Positions 41,741 through 46,638 of a stretch of 46,638 nt of DNA are shown piece after piece. The notes under the pieces were generated by a model. The model saw only the letters and a program-made list of their open reading frames with translations, made no database searches and was not told the origin of the DNA. The position numbers were made by a program, and so were the translations under genes. Positions within the stretch are counted from its first letter, which is position 1, and every line of letters starts with the position of its first letter. Source of the stretch: Isosphaeraceae bacterium (GTDB taxonomy: Bacteria; Planctomycetota; Planctomycetia; Isosphaerales; Isosphaeraceae); the NCBI GenBank assembly GCA_021324445.1, contig JAJPJC010000147.1, positions 1 to 46,638 on the forward strand, in the 5' to 3' direction.

Positions 41741-42865
41741 TCAGATAAAACCGATGTTGCCGTCCACCTCGAACACCGGGCCCCGCCGCCACGGCCGGGG
41801 AGGATAGTTCTGGATTGCGTTCAGGTCCAGCTCGATGCCGAGCCCCGGCGTGTCGGGGATCTCCAGGTAACCGCCTTTCCGCTTCATGGGCTCCAGCACC
41901 ATCTCGCGCAGCGGACCGGACTGGCCGGGGTCCACGTACTCCAGGATGACGAAGTTCGGGGTCGAGGCCGCGAAATGCACGCAGGCGGCGGTGGCCACCG
42001 GGCCCAGTGGGTTGTGCGGGGCGAGGGTCAGGCAGTTGGCCTCGGCCTCGGCGGCGATCTTCTTGGCCTCGCGGAGCCCGCCCACGATGCACAGGTCCGG
42101 TTGCAGGATATCCGCCGCCTCCCCCGCCATGACGTCGTGGAACTGATACTTGGTGTAGAGCTGCTCGCCCGTCGCGATCGGGACGGTGGTCTTGCGGCGG
42201 ACCCGCGCCATGGCCTTGACGTTTTCGGGCCGGACCGCCTCTTCGAGGAACAGGGGCCGGTACGGCCGGACGGCTTCCGCCAGCTCGACGGCGCGGGCCG
42301 ACTCGAAAATCTTGGCGTGCGGGTCGAGGGCGATGTCGATCTCATCGCCCAGCGCCTTGCGCATCGATTCCATCGTGCGCGCCGCTTCGGCCAGCACCTT
42401 GCCCCACGGCATCCGATCGCCGCCCGCGGGCTGCGGCCCCATCTTGATGGCCGTGAATCCGCGGTCGACGGCCTGCTTGGCCTGATCGACCGTGCCGGCG
42501 CCGGTGTAGATGCGCACCGCGTCGCGACAACGACCGCCGAGCAACTGATAGACCGGCACGTGGAGCGCCTTGCCCTTGAGATCCCACAAGGCCAGCTCGA
42601 TTCCGCTGATCGCCGCGGTGAGTACCGAACCCCCCGGGTAGCGCGAACCGTTATACAGGAGTCGCCAGAGGTACTCGATCCGAAACGGATCCTGGCCGAT
42701 CAGCCATTCCTTGAAGTAGCGGATCGCCTGGACCGTGGCCTCGTCGGGACCGACACAATAGGCCTCGCCGGTGCCGTGGATGTGCTCGTCGGTCAAGACG
42801 CGGACCAGGACCCGATTCTGTCCGCCGATATTCACCAGGAACGTCTCGATGTCGTGGATCTTCAT
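41741..42865 (-). CDS. Enolase-superfamily acid-sugar dehydratase (mandelate racemase/RspA-like)
   Basis: A 374-residue enolase-superfamily protein. The N-terminal capping domain includes MKIHDIETFLVNIGGQNRVL and ISGIELALWDLKGKALHVPV. The barrel carries the metal-ligand blocks IALDPHAKI (D181, H183), LFLEEAVRPEN (E208-E209) and TVPIATGEQLYTKYQF (E234), and a late APHNPLGPVAT with H284 as a catalytic-base candidate. These residues fit mannonate or galactonate-type dehydratases. It likely dehydrates an aldonate to a 2-keto-3-deoxy sugar acid, the natural substrate for the downstream DapA-like lyase. The reading frame stays open upstream through another gene's remnant (43110-43276), so a read-through form is possible but unlikely. 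Confidence 0.87.
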   Translation of the reverse strand: MKIHDIETFLVNIGGQNRVLVRVLTDEHIHGTGEAYCVGPDEATVQAIRYFKEWLIGQDPFRIEYLWRLLYNGSRYPGGSVLTAAISGIELALWDLKGKALHVPVYQLLGGRCRDAVRIYTGAGTVDQAKQAVDRGFTAIKMGPQPAGGDRMPWGKVLAEAARTMESMRKALGDEIDIALDPHAKIFESARAVELAEAVRPYRPLFLEEAVRPENVKAMARVRRKTTVPIATGEQLYTKYQFHDVMAGEAADILQPDLCIVGGLREAKKIAAEAEANCLTLAPHNPLGPVATAACVHFAASTPNFVILEYVDPGQSGPLREMVLEPMKRKGGYLEIPDTPGLGIELDLNAIQNYPPRPWRRGPVFEVDGNIGFI

Positions 42866-43109
42866 GGCAACTCGAGCCCCCTCCGGCGCGAACCCGATCC
42901 GTGGCGAGAGGTCTCGGGATCGCGCTTCTGGTCGCGGGCGCCGATCGGTATTGTAAGCCGGGCGGTCATTCTTCAACAATGGTTTTACAACGTTCCGCGT
43001 CCGGTCCTCCCGCTGGACGGGCGCTCGGGTTTCTCCGATAAAAGCACCGGGAGCTGTGTGCGGCCAGCCCGAGATCGTGTCCGATCCCCACGCCGCGGCG
43101 GCCCGCCGC

Positions 43110-43276
43110 GCCCCGAAGACCTCGCCGGCGAGCCGGACGCCCTCGCTGAGGATATCCACACGGCGAAAGCGAATGTCGTCGGGCGGAGTGAAGACATCGG
43201 CCCGAGCAGACCCATGGCTGCTCCACTGAAATGCACCGATCAGGATGAAGGCAAGGACGCCAGTCCGGGTATGCAT
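43110..43276 (-). pseudogene. N-terminal remnant of a secreted alpha/beta hydrolase
   Basis: From ATG 43276 the frame reads a signal peptide (MHTRTGVLAFILIGAFQWSS) followed by FTPPDDIRFRRVDILSEGVR and LAGEVFGARRA. This looks like the beginning of a planctomycete secreted alpha/beta hydrolase, which should go on with a CHGWGG-type oxyanion loop and catalytic serine. Neither appears; after about residue 55 the sequence becomes unrelated and runs in frame into the enolase-superfamily gene. The rest of the hydrolase is missing. Confidence 0.6.
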
Positions 43277-43500
43277 GAGAGTCCTCCGGGGTCGGTCTGA
43301 TCGCGAGGGAGGGGAACGACGATCGATCGACACCGAAGTCTATCGCCAGTGTCCTCTGCGGCAAAGAGGGCCGGGCCAGAACGCCTCCGGCCGAGGATCT
43401 GCTCTCGCCGATGCACGATTGTCGGTGATGCAGTCGCGGGGCAGATGTAAGATAGGGGCGATCTGATTTCGAGCCGGTCGATCGTCCCGAGGAACTGGTC

Positions 43501-43830
43501 ATGGCACCCGTCCGCTTCCCCATCAATCACCGGGCGTTCATGGGCTACACGACGCTCACTCCCGAGGAGCAGGCGGCGGTTCAGGGGGCCATCGAGCCCC
43601 TGATCGACCGACCGGAGCAGGAGTGGCCGGCCCATGGGGCCATCCGACTCGAGTATCCCGAACCGGTCTACTTCCTCAAGGTCGACCCCAGCCTGCGCGC
43701 GTACGTTCAACCCACACCGGATGGCCGTCCGGAGTTACTCGACCTCATCCGCCGTGAACTCTTGGAATTCCTCTCCAAGCGCTGGGATGGGGACGGTATG
43801 CCATCGAACAAGGTCCCTTCCGTCCCGTGA
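43501..43830 (+). CDS. Hypothetical protein next to the Shedu remnant
   Basis: A 109-residue protein starting at ATG 43501. It has no signal peptide or membrane segment; a strand-rich first half (FPINHRAFMGYTTLTPEEQA, HGAIRLEYPEPVYFLKVDPS) and a C-terminal helix (LLDLIRRELLEFLSKRW). I do not recognise a family. It lies 42 bp upstream of the Shedu-type remnant in the same direction, but a functional link is not supported by anything I can see. Confidence 0.6.
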   Translation: MAPVRFPINHRAFMGYTTLTPEEQAAVQGAIEPLIDRPEQEWPAHGAIRLEYPEPVYFLKVDPSLRAYVQPTPDGRPELLDLIRRELLEFLSKRWDGDGMPSNKVPSVP

Positions 43831-43872
43831 ACGGCGTAACGTTTCCGGAGGGGTCGAGGCCGACCCGAACCT

Positions 43873-44280
43873 ATGAAGATTTTCGAGTCTCTGGATTTCA
43901 ATGGCGCCCAGTGCCGTCAGGAGTTCGGTGAGCTGCGCGATTGGCTCAACGCCCATCCCACGCTCGGCGAGAAAGCCATCCGGGACTTCTTCCATCACCG
44001 CCGGCATCTCTCGGCGTTCATCGCCTCCTCCAGCCCGAACATGAATCGCTTGGACCGGATCGCCTTCGAATATCCCCTGTTCGGCGACTTCGCTTGTGAC
44101 CTCGTGGTGGGGGATTCCGCGGGGCGCGCCTTTTGCTTCGTGGAGTTCGAGGATGCCGGTCCCCAGAGTCTGTTCGTCCGGCGCGGCAAGAAAGCGACGC
44201 GGGAATGGTCCCCCCGCTTCGATCACGGCTACAGCCAGATCAACGACTGGTTCCACGCGACCACGGCCGCGTCGAAAGAT
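43873..44280 (+). pseudogene. Shedu (SduA/DUF4263) nuclease remnant lacking its C-terminus
   Basis: From ATG 43873 the frame encodes a Shedu-type protein start. It has WLNAHPTLGEKAIRDFFHHR, FEYPLFGDFACDLVVGDSAG, and the catalytic-strand region FCFVEFEDAGPQSLFVRRGK (E-F-E-D), then WSPRFDHGYSQINDWFHATT. This matches the first 135 residues of the DUF4263 nuclease domain of Shedu anti-phage proteins, with the D and E-x-E residues in place. The family should continue with a further 100 or more residues, including a K-bearing strand, but after about 44280 the frame is only antisense to the convergent gene at 44290-46497. It is therefore truncated and probably inactive. Confidence 0.75.
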
Positions 44281-44289
44281 CCGGGCGGG

Positions 44290-46497
44290 TTACCGCCTTC
44301 GTCGCTTCTTGGGCCCTTCCTCCTGGGCTTGAAGATTTCGCTCGACAATGATCCCCTGGCTGCGGAGCTTGTTGCGTTCGGCCGCGGTCAGCTTCTTGGG
44401 ATCGATCGCGACCAGTGTCTCGTTGACGCGCTCCGCCTGGCGCTTCAGCACCGCCATGACGCGATCGGCCGCGTCGCGGTCGGGGCAGCGCAACACAGTC
44501 ATCGTCGCAGCAGTGACCTGGCGCACCCAGTTGGACCAGTCCTGGACTTCCCGCAGGACATTGGCCGGCACCTCGTTGCTCGCGTGGCGTCGGAGGCGGG
44601 CGGCGATCTCGGCGGGTTTCAGGCCGTGGCTCACCGCCTTGACCACCGACTCGCGGGTGATCTTCAGGACGACCGCCCCCTGGCTCGCGCCCCGGCCGGT
44701 TCGCTCGCAGAAGGGGGCCAGCTCGGCCGCGGGGGCGGGGTTCGGGCCGATCACGATCACGCTGAAGTCCGGCTGCACCACCACCCGCGCCGTGACGTCC
44801 GCTGAGGGAGCCAGATCAGCCTCGGCGACCTCGCGGCCGAAATAGGCGTCGAGGCGGCGTGACCGTGCGATGCAGAGTCTTCCCTGGTCGTCGATCGCGG
44901 CCCGGACACAACCCAGCGGGATCAGCCGCCGCCGCACGAAGGCATCCAGCACGTACTGGCCGGCCTCCTCACGCTGCTCCTCCAGGGCCGGGACCGGTCG
45001 ATGGCCCAGGAAGACCGCGACCTGGTCCGGGGCGAGCCCCGTGTTCAAGGGATTGTGCTCCCCGAAGACGAGATGCGCCTCGACCCGGTCCAGCCGATAG
45101 AAGACGCCCGGCTTCAACTGGGCCAAGGCTCGGTCGAGGTGGGTCCGCAGTGCCTGATAATCCTCGGGCTTGGCATCGAAGTAGTATCGGGAACGCGTCC
45201 CCTTCCCCGCTCTCAGGACCGTGACGTGCTCTCCGAGGAAGCGCATGTCGCCGGGCCCCAGGTTGCTGAACGGGTCCAGGCCCGCCAGGAACAATCCATG
45301 ATGCGGCGAATACACGTCATGGCGGGCCGGGGGGGACCGCAAGCGGTCGTAGATCCTCGAATACTGCTCGTCAAGGTCGCTGGCGAGCCAGCGGTGCCCC
45401 TTGGGTGTGAGGTGCAGTCGAGTCTGTTTCCCCTCGGCAACTTCCTTGACCAGCTCGAGCGCGCGGGCCCACGCGAGCGCCTGGCTCAACCGACTTTCGT
45501 CGGACCATTTCAGCGCATTCAGCAGCCAGGCCGCCAGGGGCTCCAGGGCGGCCTGGAACCGTTCGAACTCCTTCTGGAAGAGGGCCTTGTCTTGACGGAG
45601 CTGAGGCGGCTCGCTCGCCACTTCCAGGAGGACGCCGCGCAGGTCGTTGACAATCACGCTGCCGTCGGGCCCGATCTCCTTGGGGCGCTCGCAGACCAGC
45701 AGCGGCGGCCGCTCTCGAGGCTGGCTGGCGCGGGTTAGTCCCTCGCGGACGGCGGGGAGGAAGCCGATCATGATGTCCCGCGTCTCGGGGTGCAGATCCT
45801 CGACCAGGACCAGGTGTGCCACCAACTGATCCACGACCGAACGGACCTCATCCGGCTTGCTTCCTTCGATCCGGTTGAGCAACTCGACCAACGGGAGCGG
45901 GCCCTCGGCCTTGCGGACGACGTCCAGGATTCGCTCCGCCAGGGGAGCATTCAGCGCCCGGGCGACCCAACCGGGCCAGCGATGGTTCAGCACGTAGTGC
46001 TTGAGAACGTCCTCGAGCCGAGCGACGTCCGTGATCCCGGCCTTGCGGAGCACGCCGAAGAGGGCCTCCGCGAGCGGGCCGCCGAAGAAGACATGATCGA
46101 CGTACCTGCTCAATTCGCTCGGCTGGTCCGCCGCCAGCAGGTGAAGCCGGCGTGCGGTGCGAACCCGCGCGGCGAAGTCGTAGAGCTCATCCCGGGCGAT
46201 CACGCGGTCGGTGAACGCCCGGGACCCGGCGGCCTGGACTTCCACGAATCCGGCGGCGGTCAGCTCCTCCAGGACGTGGGGTGGGAACCGGGCCGCCGAC
46301 ACGCTGGGCGGCTGGGAATAAGGCGTCCGCTGCTTGGCGGGGCCCTTGACCACCTCCAGGAAGAACAGGCGAGCCTGGGCCGTCAAGGCGTGCCACCTGG
46401 CATCCCAGGCGGCCAGGTTCGTACGCTGGTAGGCCCGCTCGAAGAAGCGACGAGTCTCGCGTTTCGTGGCCCGGCCCCAGTAGGATCCATAGCTCAC
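44290..46497 (-). CDS. Helicase-associated domain (Helicase_C_3/XPB-like) protein
   Basis: A 735-residue protein with no signal peptide. The C-terminal third matches the Helicase_C_3 family (XPB/Ssl2-associated): VVVQPDFSVIVIGPNPAPAAEL, then GAVVLKITRESVVKAVSHGL, AARLRRHASNEVPANVLREVQDW. Earlier parts show an HxxP-type winged-helix-like region (WPGWVARALNAPLAERILDVV and GPLPLVELLNRIEGSKPDEVR) and large helical sections. No walker A/B helicase motifs are seen, so it is not a helicase itself but probably a partner of an XPB-like one, which would lie outside the window. GTG 46497 is chosen as start because it begins the SYGSYWGRATKRE segment and avoids the repeat further upstream. The C-terminus is Lys/Arg-rich. 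Confidence 0.8.
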   Translation of the reverse strand: MSYGSYWGRATKRETRRFFERAYQRTNLAAWDARWHALTAQARLFFLEVVKGPAKQRTPYSQPPSVSAARFPPHVLEELTAAGFVEVQAAGSRAFTDRVIARDELYDFAARVRTARRLHLLAADQPSELSRYVDHVFFGGPLAEALFGVLRKAGITDVARLEDVLKHYVLNHRWPGWVARALNAPLAERILDVVRKAEGPLPLVELLNRIEGSKPDEVRSVVDQLVAHLVLVEDLHPETRDIMIGFLPAVREGLTRASQPRERPPLLVCERPKEIGPDGSVIVNDLRGVLLEVASEPPQLRQDKALFQKEFERFQAALEPLAAWLLNALKWSDESRLSQALAWARALELVKEVAEGKQTRLHLTPKGHRWLASDLDEQYSRIYDRLRSPPARHDVYSPHHGLFLAGLDPFSNLGPGDMRFLGEHVTVLRAGKGTRSRYYFDAKPEDYQALRTHLDRALAQLKPGVFYRLDRVEAHLVFGEHNPLNTGLAPDQVAVFLGHRPVPALEEQREEAGQYVLDAFVRRRLIPLGCVRAAIDDQGRLCIARSRRLDAYFGREVAEADLAPSADVTARVVVQPDFSVIVIGPNPAPAAELAPFCERTGRGASQGAVVLKITRESVVKAVSHGLKPAEIAARLRRHASNEVPANVLREVQDWSNWVRQVTAATMTVLRCPDRDAADRVMAVLKRQAERVNETLVAIDPKKLTAAERNKLRSQGIIVERNLQAQEEGPKKRRRR

Positions 46498-46561
46498 GGG
46501 ACTTCTCCCGTTGGCGAGCACCGTTGTGCTGGAGAGTCTGTTCCACAAGCCTGGTCGAACC

Positions 46562-46638
46562 GTTGTAGGGTGGGTGAAACCCACCACCGGAAGACCTTGG
46601 CGGGCTTGAAGATCGGTGGGTTTCACCCACCCTACAAC
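46562..46638. repeat. 77-bp dispersed inverted-repeat element, copy 2
   Basis: Perfect inverted arms: GTTGTAGGGTGGGTGAAACC at the left and GGTTTCACCCACCCTACAAC at the right, with a middle of CACCACCGGAAGACCTTGG and GCGGGCTTGAAGATCG. It matches the copy at 20452-20528 in the opposite orientation. The end of the window cuts it off exactly at its right arm. Confidence 0.88.

Noticed and set aside
43873..44805. Treating the whole 310-codon frame as a full-length Shedu protein.
   Set aside because: Beyond about 44280 the frame is antisense to the convergent helicase-associated gene and loses all similarity to the Shedu family.

Overview
The window is high-GC bacterial DNA and most likely comes from a planctomycete of the Isosphaeraceae/Gemmata type. 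The basis is family content: a DUF1501 protein, a DUF1559 (pseudopilin-like) gene, a DUF1080 protein, a TIGR03009-like protein, several Uma2-family genes, a kelch protein with a Tat-type N-terminus, large secreted beta-helix protein debris, and many short repeat elements between genes. No rRNA, tRNA or CRISPR array was found. Assignments rest on reading motifs, not on database searches.

Layout. 1-500: an orphan, shortened toxin-antitoxin-like pair. 554-2948: a divergent M48 membrane protease and papain-like peptidase. 3009-9531 (all minus strand): a cluster encoding, in transcription order, a membrane-anchored RING-type E3-like protein, a small secreted protein, a DUF1328 membrane peptide, a YukD-like ubiquitin-like protein (Ubl), an E2-like UBC-fold protein, an E1-like ThiF-family adenylating enzyme with C-terminal zinc ribbon, and a JAB/MPN (JAMM) peptidase with two membrane segments and a coiled coil. 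9643-13052: phosphopantetheinyl transferase, Uma2, a membrane protein and a quinone oxidoreductase. 13267-17357: an unknown gene, a fused pair of gene remnants, cytidine deaminase and sulfite reductase. 17598-24000: secreted/envelope proteins and remnants of a beta-helix adhesin. 24012-29731: DUF1501, a broken DUF1559 gene, amidohydrolase, TPR-like membrane protein, RluD-like pseudouridine synthase. 29755-38746: amino-acid permease, DUF1080, GDSL hydrolase, IspD, Mrr-like nuclease, a eukaryote-like phosphopantothenoylcysteine decarboxylase and PurU. 38897-42865: chimeric kelch protein and a two-gene sugar-acid module (enolase-superfamily dehydratase plus DapA-like aldolase). 43501-46638: an unknown small gene, a Shedu nuclease remnant and a helicase-C3-domain protein.

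The main system is the cluster at 3009-9531. It has one candidate for each step of a eukaryote-like ubiquitin pathway: Ubl, E1, E2, RING E3 and deconjugating JAB peptidase. Two of the components are predicted to sit in the membrane. Such assemblies with YukD-like Ubls were predicted by comparative genomics (work of Burroughs, Iyer and Aravind), but I know of no functional study of this planctomycete version. Its Ubl has no terminal diglycine, and its intergenic gaps are filled with pentamer and heptamer tandem repeats.

The second theme is gene decay next to repeats. Several genes are cut, fused or stopped: Uma2/sigma, aldo-keto reductase/kelch, alpha/beta hydrolase/enolase, Shedu, the beta-helix protein, DUF1559 with an in-frame TGA, and an antitoxin ending at a TAG. 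Families of short inverted or tandem repeats lie in the gaps and, in a few cases, directly at the breakpoints.
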